Shown here: positions 20,574-32,239 of the stretch, piece by piece
Position numbering within the stretch: position 1 is the stretch's first letter
Layout: every line of letters starts with the position of its first letter
Assembly: GCA_033557465.1 (NCBI GenBank)
Contig: CM066033.1
Location: 711,561,637 to 711,625,636 of the forward strand
Origin: Ichthyophis bannanicus
Lineage: Eukaryota > Chordata > Amphibia > Gymnophiona > Ichthyophiidae
Length of the DNA: 64,000 nucleotides
Direction: 5' to 3'
The notes under the pieces: model-generated
Told to the model about the DNA's origin: nothing
The model's database searches: none
The model's input: only the letters and a program-made list of their open reading frames with translations
Program-made: the position numbers and the translations under genes

Positions 20574-22500
20574 ATGGCCACCGGATTTAAAAAATGAGAT
20601 AGATGCTCTAGGAACATGTCGCTTACGGACACTCATGACTGTTGTCTGCGGTGTCTGGGAGCCGCCATGACCTGGAACTCTGCTCGCTCTGTAAGAAAAT
20701 GTCCTCTAAGGCCCTGCTCAGCCGTAAGCAGAAGTCCAAAGACATTTTTCGAAAGACTGCCTCGGAGTCTCCGTTGGCGCCCTCAGTCGTCTCTCCTCCG
20801 CTGGGTTCTCCCCCTACGGCCCCGCGTTCCAGGCGGCACTCTGACCAGGAGTCCCCCGAGGTGGAATGGCGCAAAAAGAAGGCGGCCTCGAAGTCGCTGT
20901 CTGGGGCCCCCAACAAGCGCGAGCGCTCCCGCACCCAGTCGCTTAGCCCCCTTCGGCGTTCCCGAGAGTCGGACAAGGAGCAGCCCCACAATGTACCTCG
21001 CAGAGAAATGGAGACCTCCGGTGAAGGCGCCCAGTCTCCTGAGGGTCGTCCTGGTGAGGACCCCCTCTCCTCCTCGACGCTCGATCCGGTGACCCTGGTA
21101 TCGGCGTCCCAGGGCCCCATGCCCACGTGGGAGTCCCGTATGCTGGCGCTGGAATGTAGCGTTTCTGCGTTCATTGCTTCCCAGCAGGTGCTCACGACCA
21201 GCTTCGCTGACTTGTGCCACGAGACCGCAGGTCCCTCACATGGGACACCCAAATCCATCCAGGAAACCCCTGAGAGCCACGGGCCTCGTGAGGGTCCTCA
21301 GCGTCAGTCTCGCTTGCCCTCCCATTCCTCTGAGGCGAGATCGTCCAGGACCTCCGGCTCCAGTTCGCCAGCCATCGGACAGGGCAAATCGTCTGACTCG
21401 GATCCCTCGACCGACTTTTCGGACTGGGAATCTGATGGGGACACCTCTCCGGAGACCCGCACCCACGGGGATCTTCCGTTGGACCCCTCGCCGCCTGCAT
21501 TCCAGCGGTGTTCACCACCCAAAGACACCTCCTTCTTGGTGTTTATCCAGGACATGGCTCGGGCCCTCAACTTGGTCACTCAGGCCGAGGAGGACCCTCG
21601 TGCTGAAGAACTTGATATTCTTCAGTACGAGTCCCCGCCCAGGGAATCCCTCACCGTGCCTATGCAGCCAATTTTATCTCGGCTGCTGCTGCTCCGCATG
21701 TGGGAGGCCCCAGCCTCGGTCCCCATTGTGAGCAAGTGCCTTGACACAATGTACAAGGTGCAGCGCTGGCCAGGCTTCCGAAAAACCCAGCTCCCACACA
21801 CCTCGATGGTGGTGGAGTCAGCTATGTGGAAGCAAAAAAGCCCAAAATCACACTCATTGGTACCACCAGGCCGAGAATCGAGTTCCCTTGATGCCCTGGG
21901 CTGCAAGGCCTATCAAGGTTCCATGCTTTCCTGTCGCATCCAGGCTTACTAATTGTATATTGGTATGTTCCTCCGTGACTTGGCAAAGGAACTTGGTGGT
22001 TTTTCCACGGGCCTCGAGGGGGAGCCTCTCGACAGATTCCGCACCCTACTGAAATCCGTGGCCAACTGTTCCAAGTACATATGATGGCTTCGAGACATCG
22101 GCTCGGGTGGCGGTGGCTGCCGGCATCGGGGCTCGCTGCCAAGCATGGCTCCAATCCTCGGATTTGGAGCAATGGATGCAGGAGAAGCTCCTGGATGTGC
22201 CCTGTCTTGGTGAACAACTATTTGGGAAGCCGAAGGAGGAGAAGGCTGCGGAGATCGAGACTGAGTTCGTTACTAGGACCCGTCTCTCCCATAAGACCTC
22301 GACCCTGCCTCGGAAGAAGCAGCCAGTCAAGAAGCCCTTTCTTCCCCAGGAAAGGCCTCCAATATCGCGGCTATCTGCCCTACCCAGCTGCCCCCACGCC
22401 AGCTGCCCCGGCTCCGGGAAAGCCTGGACAGGGGCACTGCAAACCAAAGGGCCCGTAGGTCCAAACGCCGGCTCCCCCACAACCCACTCAGGGGTTTTTG
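20574..22500 (+). pseudogene. DIRS-B gag-like ORF1
   Basis: Start at ATG 20574 (MATGFKK), with an immediate stop. The zinc module continues as MSLTDTHDCCLRCLG from 20616, then the frame shifts. The main open part is 20642-21952 (436 codons) with the Ser/Arg/Pro-rich middle and the C-terminal blocks LLLLRMWEAPAS and LPHTSMVVESAM. After a stop near 21950 and a further shift, 22107-22500 holds GIGARCQAWLQSSDLEQW, DVPCLGEQLFGK and a basic tail. Here the tail runs into pol in one frame. Confidence 0.8.
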
Positions 22501-24410
22501 ATGCCAGTGGCATGGCCCCTCGCCCTCCGGTGATGCAGCAGCCAGTGGGGGGACGTCTGTCCTGTTTCACTCCATTGTGGGCGTCCATCACCTCGGACAC
22601 TTGGGTCCTCCAGGTTGTCCGAGAGGGCTGTCTCCTCCATTTCGACAGGCTTCCTCTATCTTTCTCCCCGGCAGAGCCTCCTCGACTCCCTGCACATCAG
22701 CTTCTGCTACAGCGGGAATTGTACTCCCTCCTTGCCCAACGGGCAGTTGAGAAGGTTCCTCTCCACCTTTGAGGTCGGGGCTTTTATTCCCGGTACTTCC
22801 TCGTCCTTTAGAAGACGCGGGGGGTCTGCGGCCCATCCTCAACCTCCGCAGGCTAAACAAGTTCCTGGTGTGCAGGAGAAGTTCAAGATGTTATCTCTTG
22901 GTGTGCTGCTGCCCTTCTTCCGGCAGGGTGACTGGCTATGCTCCTTGGATCTGGAGGACGCTTATGCCCATATCTTGATTCACCCCAACACAGGCAGTAC
23001 CTGCGTTTCAAGGTACAGGGAGAGCACTTCCAGTACAGGGTGCTTCCCTTCGGCCGTGCATCCACCCCACTGGTCTTCATGACGTGCCTTGTCGTGGCCG
23101 CCACTCACCTTTGGCGCTAGGGCGTGCCAGTTTTTTCCTACCTCGACGACTGGCTCGTTAGGGCTCCTCCGCCGAGGAGGCCCGGCAAGCGATGTCACAC
23201 ACTGTCCTCCTCTTGAAGAGCTTGAGGTTCTTGGTCAACTACCCAAAGTCTCACTTCGAGCCAGTGCAGGCTCTCGAGTTAATCGGGGCGCGCCTCAATA
23301 CTTGACAGGCCATTGCCTTCTTGCCGGTGGATCGCTCCACCTGCCTCTGAGCTCTGGCGGCTCGCATCCAAAGCACCCACCAGATCACTGCTCGGTCCAT
23401 GCTACGTCTCCTGGGCCACATGGCCTCGACCGTGCATGTGGTTCCTCACTCCCGCCTGCACATGCGGATGGCTCAGTGGTGTCTCAGTACCCAATGGAGC
23501 CAGTCCCTCGGACACCTCAGGGACCCCGTCAGGGTTCTTCCTGACCTTCGCTCGTCCCTGAACTGGTGGCAAAACCCCCACAATCTCCTGTGGGGATCGC
23601 CCTTTCAGGCCCCACAGCACAATGTGGTACTGACTAGCGACTCCTTCTTGTTAGGGTGGGGAGCCCATTGTGGGTCTTTCTGCACGCAGGGGCAATGGTC
23701 ACTTGCGGAGGCTCAGCAGCAGATAAACCTGCTCAAGCTCTGGGCTATTCAGTGGGCCCTGAAGGCCTTCGAGGGTCTCCTCTGTGGGAAGTCGGTTCTG
23801 GTGCAGACCGACAACCGTGTAGCGATGTTCTACATCAACAAGGAGGGGGTCACGGGGTCACGTTCCCTCTGCAGGGAAGTGGTCCTCATCTGCTCTTTCG
23901 CTGACCGACAGAGGATGTCTCTCAGGGTGACCTACCTCCCGGGTCAGGAGAATGGTCTGGTGGACAGACTCAGCAGAATCCTCCGCCCCCACGAGTGGTG
24001 GCTGGATCCCAGAGTGGCAGGCTGGTTGTTTCTACACTGGGGCATTCTAGCGATAGACCTCTTCACCAGCCTCCAGAACACACAGCTCCCTCACTTTTGT
24101 GGCCCGGTACTGCACCCGGGCAGGGAGGGCCCTGATGCATTTTTCCTGGACTAGTCCTCCAGTCTCCTATATGTATTCCCTCTTTTCCCCCTCATTGTGA
24201 GAACTCTGTTCAAGGCTCAATGGGATGTGGTATCATTGATTCTTGTGACCCCCTCGCGACTTCGGAAGCCTTGGTTCCCGGTCCTGCTCCGGATGTCGAC
24301 AGAACCTTCAGTTCCCCTGGACTTGGCCAGGGACTTGCTAACGCAGGAGGAGGGTCAGGTACTACACCCGAACCTAACCTCCCTCTCCTCATGGCCTGGC
24401 GACTGAACGG
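22500..24410 (+). pseudogene. DIRS-B pol: RT, RNase H and methyltransferase-like region
   Basis: GGRLSCFTPLWASITSDTWV opens the RT block, which then needs several frames: RPILNLRRLNKFLV (22832-22870), WLCSLDLEDAYAHILIH (about 22932-22982), then the YLDDWL motif near 23140. RNase H is well kept at 23399-24154: LTSDSFLLGWGAHC, LVQTDNRVAMFYINKEGV, and VDRLSRILRPHEWWLDP. The methyltransferase-like end is cut by a stop after DAFFLD (24154). Dead by many indels. Confidence 0.8.
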
Positions 24411-25452
24411 GTCTCTCTGGCCCTTCCAGAGGAGGTCGACGAAATCCTCCTTGCCTCAAGGAAGGACTCCACTAGGCAGGCTTACACAAGTGGAAACGCT
24501 TCTCCTTCTGGTGCTCAGAACACCAGATCGACCCTTCTCGTGCATGGTTCGTGGGTTCTCCAGTACCTCCTCCACCTCTCGAGGGAAGGGCTGAAGTCAA
24601 ACTCTTGTTAGAGTTCATTTGAGCGCCATATCGGCTAATCATCTCTCTATCGAGGGAAAACCTCTCTCAGGGCAGCTGCTAGTCTCCTGCTTCATGCAGG
24701 GCCTTCTGCTGTCCAAGCAGCCCATCCATCCCCCTCCGGCGGAATGGGATTTGAACGTGGTGCTCACACAGCTCACTCGTCCACCCTTCGAGCAGATGGT
24801 GATGTGTTCGTTCCGGTACTTGTCCTGGAAGGTAGTCTTCCTGGTGATACTGACCTCTGCTCGCCGAGTTAGTGAGCTTCAGGCGAGCAGAGGTCAGTAC
24901 CACCAGGTTTTATCAGAACAGCCCCTTACACCAGGTTTTATCAGAACAGGGTGGTCCTCCGGACCCACCTTAAATTCTTACCCAAGGTCTTGTCGACCTT
25001 TCATCTCAACCAAGAGATAGTGCTCCTGACCTTCTTCCTGAGGCCCCATGCCAATCAGGTGTCGGCGACTCTCCACACCCTCGACTGCAAGCGGGCCCTC
25101 GCCTTCTACTTGCAGCGTACCCAGACTCACCATAAGTCTGACAGACTTTTCGTGACCTACGATCCTAATAGGCAGGGGCAAGCAGTCACCAAGCCTCTAT
25201 TTGGGTAGCGGACTGCATCGCATTCGCCGATGCAAAGGCGGGCATCCCTCTGGATCGTTGAGTAACTGCACATGGGGTCCAAGCCAAAGCAGCCTTGTGG
25301 CCTCGCTGCGCTCCGTGCCCACGATGGACATCTGCCGGGCGGCAACCTGGTCTTCTAAGAATACCTTCGCCGCCCACTACTGCCTGGAGAGGGAGTCCTG
25401 CCGGGACAGCACCTTTGGCCAGTCTGTACTCCGTAATCTTTTCGGGGTATAA
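24390..25452 (+). pseudogene. DIRS-B tyrosine recombinase
   Basis: The N-terminal part is scattered over frames. 24619-24880 reads the core-binding region and box I LTSARRVSELQAS (Arg kept). A local tandem duplication near 24885-24955 (CAGGTTTTATCAGAACAG twice) disrupts the next block. 24951-25208 gives RTHLKFLPKVLSTFHLNQE. Box II has decayed to TAHGVQAKA, so the catalytic Arg is Gln. The end ATWSSKNTFAAHYCLE keeps the Tyr (about 25380). The stop is at 25450-25452. Confidence 0.8.
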
Positions 25453-25587
25453 GCAATTCCTTCCCTCCGACCCTTCTTCACGGCTACCGAGGGCGTCACC
25501 CCGAGGACCCGGGAGGCTTTGGCTTCTACTTACGGCCTCGCGGAGGCGTTTTTAGGGTTACAGGTTCAGTAGCTTGTAGCTAGAGAG

Positions 25588-25954
25588 TCCCGTAAGTGAG
25601 GACTGTCTTCCTGTTTGTTCCTGGAGAAAGCGTAGTTACTCACCTGTAACAGGTGTTCTCCAGGGACAGCAGGAATCAGTTATCACTACTCTCCCACCTC
25701 CCCTGATGTGTTGCTGTATTTTTGTCCTTCCTTTGCCATCTGCTTGGTAGGGCTCGAGCTAAGAGACCTGACTGAGCAAGATGGCACCCTTGGGCGGAAA
25801 GAGGTATAGCATGCGTGGTAGCATTCGCAAAGGCTTTCTTTGAAAACTGGGGAATTGCTCCGCGCTGGCTCAGTCAGTGCTGACGTCACCCATAAGTGAG
25901 GACTCACTCTTGCTGTCTCTTGAGAACACCTGTTACAAGTGAGTAACTACGCTT
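25588..25954 (+). repeat. DIRS-B ICR and right ITR
   Basis: ICR about 25588-25690 (GTAAGTGAGGACTG, then GGAGAAAGCGTAGTTACTCA). Right ITR about 25770-25954, ending GAGTAACTACGCTTT. The arrangement is the same as in DIRS-A. Confidence 0.85.
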
Positions 25955-27396
25955 TCAGCATTCCAGTGGATTCTATACTGATGGGGACATCCTTAGCTAT
26001 ACCTCATGGTGACCTGAGCCATTGTCAAGGTGGAGGGGGTTTTCAGTTATTGAAAGGAGGTTGGATCACTGGGCATCAGTGGCCTGGTGCAACGTTGGCC
26101 TCAAAAGCCTCTTCTGTAGGTGTTTCCACCACTACCCCTTGTTGCATGTTTGCTTCTCCAGATAAAGGGTCATCCGGAGCTAGTGATTCAGGTGGTTCTA
26201 GACTGACTGTAGAGGCCCTGGTTTTGCCAATCTCATGAGGCTTCTGCTGAGTCAGCCTCTTCATCTCTGGCAGAAGAGGGGTCTGCGTCAGTGGTCCCTC
26301 CTGATGGACAACCTGACTTCTTTGTCACTTACTGCTTGGCTCTTGAGAGGTGGCACCTAAAGCATAAAGGCTCTTCTAATGCCATGATCTTGACGCTTCT
26401 GAAGGCAAGGTGGGGCTCCATCTGTCTTGCCTGTGTGTGGGTCTGGTGTCTCTTTAAGGTATGGTGATGCCAGTCCTCCTTACTCTCATTTCTTCAGGAG
26501 ATGTTTGACAAAGGGCTTGCCTTGAGGGTGCAGGTTGTGACCTTTTTTGTGTGTTTTGTGTTTTTTTTTTTTGATAACCGGTGGCTGGTCGCTGTTTAGA
26601 TTTTGCAACCTGACATGTACTACTTCCTTCAGGGAGTGCAGCATTTGCTTCCTTTTGTATGGCCTGTTCCATCTTGGGACTTGGTCCTGGTTCTTTGGGC
26701 ATTGATGTTGGCATCCTTCGAGCCTTTGAGATGGGCCACACTTAAACATCTCTCCCTTAAGGTGGTCTTTTTTGGTCATGCTTTGATTGACACGTCACAT
26801 TTCAGAATTGAAGGCGCTCTTGTTTAGGGATCCTTACTTAACTTTCTTGGTGGGGCCAGTATCACTCCATCCGGCCCCCTCCTTTTTGGCCACAGTGGGG
26901 GTCCACCTTTCATGCTAACCTGGTGGTCTCTCTTCCATCCTTTCCTTCTGAGCAGTGCATTGGGAAAAATAGGGACCTGCACTAGGTGGATGTACAAAGG
27001 GTGCACCTCAGATACCTGAGCTGCGTAAGGGTGAAGTGGCCTCTGTGTTAGCCTCCACCTATTGCGGCCTTTATCTAATGCCCTATCTTTTAAGGAATAG
27101 GCCTGTTCTCGAGGTATTGTGAGCTCACTCCACCTCGGTGCAGGCTTTGTTCTTAGGAGAGAGGAGTTCCGTCACTCCAGTTGACATGTGTTGAGCAGCG
27201 ATTTGGTCTTCCCTTTCTACTTTTATCAAGCATTACCAGTTGAATATCCACACCAGGGCAGACATAGCATTTGGTGCAGAGGTCTTTAAAGGCAGCTGTG
27301 TCTACTTCCTGCCTAGTGGAGTCACAGCTTTGGCACATCCCACTGGTCTAGCAGGATGGTCTGGAATGTGAAATGTACTTACTTGATAATTTCCTA
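25955..27396 (+). mobile_element. family III DIRS-like element, YR block and start of its ICR
   Basis: Probable continuation of 18770-20168 after DIRS-B. It carries a decayed YR and, from 27337, the family III terminal signature (CACTGGTCTAGCAGGATGGT, then TACTTACTTGATAATTTCC). It stops at 27396, where DIRS-C starts. The first 300 bp are not assigned to a domain. Confidence 0.6.
26270..27330 (+). pseudogene. family III tyrosine recombinase
   Basis: Fragments in order: FDKGLALRVQV (about 26507-26540), VPSWDLVLVLWALMLASFEP (26666-26725), TLKHLSLKVVFFGHALIDTS (26729-26788), then a decayed ELKALLFRDPYLTFL. The C-terminus reads AAIWSSLSTFIKHYQLNIHT (about 27196-27255) with the Tyr, then RADIAFGA. 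The catalytic box I Arg region is lost. The frame changes repeatedly, and a T run at 26562-26572 lies inside. Confidence 0.65.
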
Positions 27397-27555
27397 TCTC
27401 CAGGAACAAGCAGGAATGTAGTCTTCATATATGGGTATCGTCAGTACTGACTGAGCCTGCGCAGGAACGCTCCCCAGCGTCCAATAGGAAATCTTTTGGG
27501 AACATCCCACCGTGCCTGCGTGCTGCCTTCCCGCCTTTCCAATTCTCCCTCTTCA
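27397..27555 (+). repeat. DIRS-C left ITR
   Basis: Subfamily II type arm: ATGGGTATCGTCAGTACTGA in place of the full palindrome, then CGCTCCCCAGCGTCCAAT. No right partner remains in this copy. The arm pairs with the ICR start near 33395. Confidence 0.8.
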
Positions 27556-27798
27556 GTTCTTCATTTTCCACGGAGCTGACAGGACGCATACCCTTTCACC
27601 GCAGAAAATTTATTCTTATTCTTTTGTTTTTTGTGGTCGCGTCTGCCTTCATTCAATGCCTACCGTTACTGCCGGTTCTCTTTTTCTTCTTTTTCAAAAA
27701 AAAAAAAATCTAGCTTCTAAAAGAATTTTTCTTTCAGGGGCCTTTCCCCTCTCGGTGCTAGGTGCCATTTTGGGCACTAGGCCCACTTTTCTTCAAAC

Positions 27799-29642
27799 AT
27801 GGAGAAACCAGCTAGTGGTTTCAAGAAATGTTCTAAGTGTGGCGGTACCATATCTGTCACCAACACCCATGACTGGTGTCTCAAGTGTTTAGGTCCTGAC
27901 CATTCTCCATCGGAGTGTCTCTCCTGCAGAAAGATGACTAAGAGGGGCCTGCAGAATAGAGCTGCAAAACTCGATACTCTTTTTGCTGCAGATACGATGT
28001 CAGTTGCATCGACGTCTTCCAGGGCGTCATCTTCCTCCCATGGATCTCAGGTAACTAAACCTAAGACTGGCTGGTCCTCAAAGGATAGATCTGCTTCCAG
28101 GTATTGAGATGCCACTGGCGTTGCTCTCGAGGAAAGTTCACAGGCAAAACAGCCCCGGCGGGAGGCCTCGGTCTCCAAAGCATTAACGGGGCTCCAGAAT
28201 ATTCCAGAGGCTTCCACCTCTGCAGAACTACTGGTGCCATGTCCTGGGGTCGTAGCCGCTTCCACCGGTACTGACACCCAGGCATAGGCAGGAGCGATGG
28301 ATCAGAGAATCATCGCTATCGAACGCAGTCTAGCGGCCCTCTTAGCAGCTTTGGTACCGCTAAGACCGCTACAGACGGTTCCACACATATCGGTACCAAC
28401 ATAGGTACCGGTACCGAGCACACTGGCCGGTATACGTCCCCCCCCCCCCCATCCCATGCCGAGCCTTGAGTCTATCTCAGGTATCGAAGGGCCAGTACCG
28501 AGACACCCTGACACCGACTTCGAGCGGTACTGGTACCGTGCGTTGCAGGAACACACGGCGCAGAGATACTTCGAATCCTCCGATTCTGATGACTCTGACT
28601 CTGCCAATAACAGAGCAATCCTTACGGAGGATCCATCTCCTAATCCTCAATGCAGAATATCTCCTCCAGAAGAATGTCCTTCCAGGATTTCATATGTGAT
28701 TTAGCTTGAGGTCTTTCAATCACGGTGACTCCGGAGAAGGAACCCAGAGCAGAAGAATTAGAAATTCTTCAGTGCCCTAAGGCTCCTAAGGAGGCAGCTA
28801 CCCTTCCTATTCACAGAATCTTGCATGATGTTATGCTAAGAATGTGGGAAGCTCCTTTAATGGTGTCTCCACACTCTCGATGACTCGATACCATGTTCTG
28901 AGTTCTAAGCTGTCCTGGTTTTCAAAAGACTTAGTTACCACACCATTCAATGGTAGTGGAATCAGCGATGCGTAGGATTAAGAGTACTAAAACATATTCT
29001 TCCAATCCTCCAGTCCGTGAATTGAGGACACTCGATGCCTTTGGGTGTTGATGCTTCCAATTCTCCATATTATCAGCCAAGATCAGCTTCTACATTCTCT
29101 ATATGGGAATGTTCCTCAAGGAGGTTGCAAGAGACTTGGAGCTCATGAGCCCTCTTCTCCCTGAATAAAAAAGGAGGGAATTCCTTACTTTGGTCAAAGA
29201 TGCCCAGGATGTCTCTAAGTTTATGAACCATGCAACCTTTGATTGCTTTGAATGCATTAGCAGAACCTCTGCTATTTCCATCGGTGCACGTCGTATTGCC
29301 TGACTTCAGGTATCAGACTTAGAGCAATGGGTGCAAGATAAACTGGGAAACATTCCTTGCATGGGAGAAAACCTCTTTGGCAAGGATTGGCAAGACAAGG
29401 CCAATCAGATTGAATCTGAAAATACTACCTTGAACAGACTATCAAAGTCTACAGCCAACCCAGCAAAGAAAAAGTCAGTAAAGAAACCCTTTTTCAACAA
29501 GAAAAAGAGATTTTACCCATCTTACACCCATCAGGGCCACTGTCCAGTTCATGCTCCCCAAAAGGGGCAGCAACAGACCAGACAGCAGAGGAAGCCACAA
29601 GTTCCAAGAGCTCAGCAAACTCGGCCTCCTCAGGGGCTTTGA
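27799..29642 (+). pseudogene. DIRS-C gag-like ORF1
   Basis: Start at ATG 27799 (MEKPASGFKKCSKCGGTISV). The zinc module is CSKCGG, HDWCLKCLGPDH, then CLSC. It is open to 28107, after which it needs several frames. A GGTACC-rich low-complexity part (28350-28560) contains a C run at 28437-28450. The C-terminal blocks LRMWEAPL (about 28838) and LPHHSMVVESAM (28940s) are seen. The last part, 29331-29642, reads KLGNIPCMGENLFGKDWQDK and a basic tail and ends in CTT-TGA-C. Confidence 0.8.
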
Positions 29643-30140
29643 CTCCTTCCTAGAGAAATGTATTTCTGCCCCTGAAAGGTCCAGAACCCCTTGCCATCCT
29701 GGACAGGTTATGCCATTTTGCCAGAAGATGGCATCAAATAACATCAGAAAACCGGACTCTGTCCATTGTATGAGAGAGGTACAGACTTCATTTTCACAGT
29801 ATGCCCCTTCCTACAATCATAAGACAGTTCAATTCTCAGGTCCCTGTCACCAATCTCTTGGGTCAGGAGGTCGCACCACTTCTTGCTCGGGGAGTAATAG
29901 AAGAGGTACCCATATCCCAACAGGGTACGGGTTTCTATGCCCCCCTATTTTCTCATCACAAAGAAAAAAGGGGGACACAGGCCTATACTGGACCTCAGAG
30001 AATTAAACAGGTATCTGTTCTGGGAAAAATTCAAGATGATCTCCCTCCGAACACTCCTGCCATACCTTCAGAGTCAGGACCGGCTATGTTCTCTAGATCT
30101 AAAGGATGCATATACCCATATTCTCATCCATGCAGATCAC

Positions 30141-30560
30141 AAGAACATAAGAACATAAGATATGCCATACTGGGTCAGACCAAGGTCCATCAAGCCCAGT
30201 ATCCTATTTCCAACAGTGGCTAGTCTAGGTCATACGTACCTAGCAGTTTCCCCAAAAGACACAGGTTTCACAATGCTTGTACTGGGTCAAGCATTGATAT
30301 CCTGGGTCCCTTCTTAATAATGGTTTATGGACCTTTCCGCCAGGAACTTGTCCAAACCTTTTTTAAACTCAGCTACACTTACAGCCTTTACTACATTTTC
30401 CGGTAACAAATTCCAGAGTTTGATTACACGTAGAGTGAAAAAATATTTCCTTTTATTAGTCTTAAATAGTTTACCCTGTAGCTTCATTGCATGTCCCCTA
30501 GTCTTTCTATATTCTGATAACGTAAACAATCGATCTACGTTTACCCGTTCCACTCCGTTC
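30141..30560 (-). mobile_element. CR1-3: 5'-truncated CR1 3' end in DIRS-C pol
   Basis: The plus strand reads the complement of the CR1 3' end (AAGAACATAAGATATGCC) followed by the last 90 or so codons of ORF2 in reverse ([20 protein letters not shown] to LAERSINHY). It splits RT between LIHADH and the following [17 protein letters not shown] block. It is very similar to the 3' part of CR1-1. Confidence 0.88.
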
Positions 30561-31590
30561 CTTCGATTCCTTTTCCAGGGAAGACACTTCAATACAGAGT
30601 TCTTCTCTTTGGTTTGGCTTCTGCCCCAAGAGTCTTCACAAAAGGCATGGCAGTAGTAGCAGCATTTTTGAGAACTCTAGGAATATTCATCTTCCCCTTC
30701 TTAGGCGACTGGCTCATCCGAGCATTAACAGCTTCAGAAGCCAGCTTCGCTCTTTCTCGCACCATGCAAATCCTTCGGTCATTGGGACTGGTCATAGACC
30801 TCCCAAAATCTCATCTCACCTCTTCTCAGGCTCTAGAATTCATAGGGGCTTGTCTAGACACAAGGCAGTCAAGGGCTTTCTTGCCACAGCCACGTTGTCT
30901 TCGTATAGTACAGCTGGCCTCCCAAGCAGCTATGAAAGCTTTCCTGATTGCTCGGGAAATGCTTCAGCTTCTGGGGCATATGGCATCCACTGTCCATGTG
31001 GTTCCCTATGCTCGCCTTCATATGCGAGCAGCCCAGTGGACTCTATCCTCTCAGTGGACACAGGCCTCAGGTCGGCTAACGGGCAAAATCAGAAACTCCA
31101 CACGTCTCATTTCGTCCCTGCAATGGTGGCAGTCAGTGGAAAACCTTCTCGTAGGCTCTCCTTTCCAGCAGCCTCTTTGCCAAGCCACGCTAACAACAGA
31201 TGCGTCCAAATTGGGTTGGGGAGTTCACTTGCACGATCTCTCAACTCAGGGTCTCTGGACCCCACAGGAGGCTTGTCTTCACATAAACCTCCTAGAACTC
31301 AGAGCCATTTTCCATGCTATTCGAGTATTTCAGGCCCATCTCGGCTACAAGACAGTTCTGGTCCAGACCGACAATCAAGTAGCCTTGTTCTGTGTGAACA
31401 AGCAGAGCGGAACGGGCTCTCTGTTATGCAACGAAGCTTTGCGACTGTGGACCCTCGCCAGAGAGCTTCAAATCCACCTTCTAGTGGTATATCTTCCAGG
31501 CATTCAAAATCTTTGGGCAGACAAACTCAGTTGAATACTGCTGCCACATGAGTGGTCCCTTCACTCAGACTAGCTTGCTCGAGTGTTTGT

Positions 31591-31884
31591 GATTTATTAT
31601 TTATTTATTACATTCTCTTATATACCGTGCTATTCTGCATCAGTGCGGTTTACATTGAACAAACTGAAATTACATTGAACAGGGCATTATAACTTGGAGA
31701 TAACTATTTTACAGGGAACATGGGCTATGGAGGGATAAGTGGCTTGCCCAAGACCACAAGGAGCACCTGTGGGACTAGAAACCCCAGTCCTTCCGGCCCA
31801 AGGTTGCTGTCCTCTAGTGGGATTTGAACCCCCGACCTTCCGGCCTGAAGTACCTTCCCCCAACCACTAGGCCACTCCTCCACT
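31591..31884 (-). mobile_element. CORE-SINE (MIR-like, L2-type tail) in DIRS-C pol
   Basis: Second copy of the SINE at 11146. The minus strand begins with the tRNA-like head (GTGGCCTAGTGG, GGTTCAAATCCCAC), continues with the core (TTGGGCAAGCCACTTATCC) and ends with the L2-like tail (complement of ATATACCGTGCTATTCTGC). It interrupts pol between the RNase H and methyltransferase-like parts. Confidence 0.85.
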
Positions 31885-32239
31885 CCATCTGGGGAACAGC
31901 AGATATAGACCTCTTTGCAAGTCCTCAGAATGCCAAAGCTCCCCGATTCTGTTCCAGAATTCCGGCTCAAACTGTCAGGCAAGGGATGCTTTCCTCTTCC
32001 ACTGGGGTCAGGACTTCCTCTATGCCTTCCTACTCATTCCCAAAACTTTGTTTAAGCTTCAGAGAGACAGAGGTCATATGATACTCATAGCTCCACATTT
32101 GCCACGACAAACGTGGCATCCTCTGCTTCTGCGTCTCTCTGAAGCCACACCTCTGGAGTTTGCTCCAGATCTTTCCCAAGAGAACGGGACCCTATTGCAC
32201 CCGAATCCCCAGTCCCTGCACCTCAGGGCCTGGTTACTG

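Larger units (their letters stand above)
20169..25954 (+). mobile_element. DIRS-B: complete but decayed DIRS (subfamily I)
   Basis: Left end TCTCCCAGGAACAAGCAGG at 20169, right end GTGAGTAACTACGCTTT near 25954. All modules are present in order. It is more decayed than DIRS-A. It is inserted in the family III element. Confidence 0.88.
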
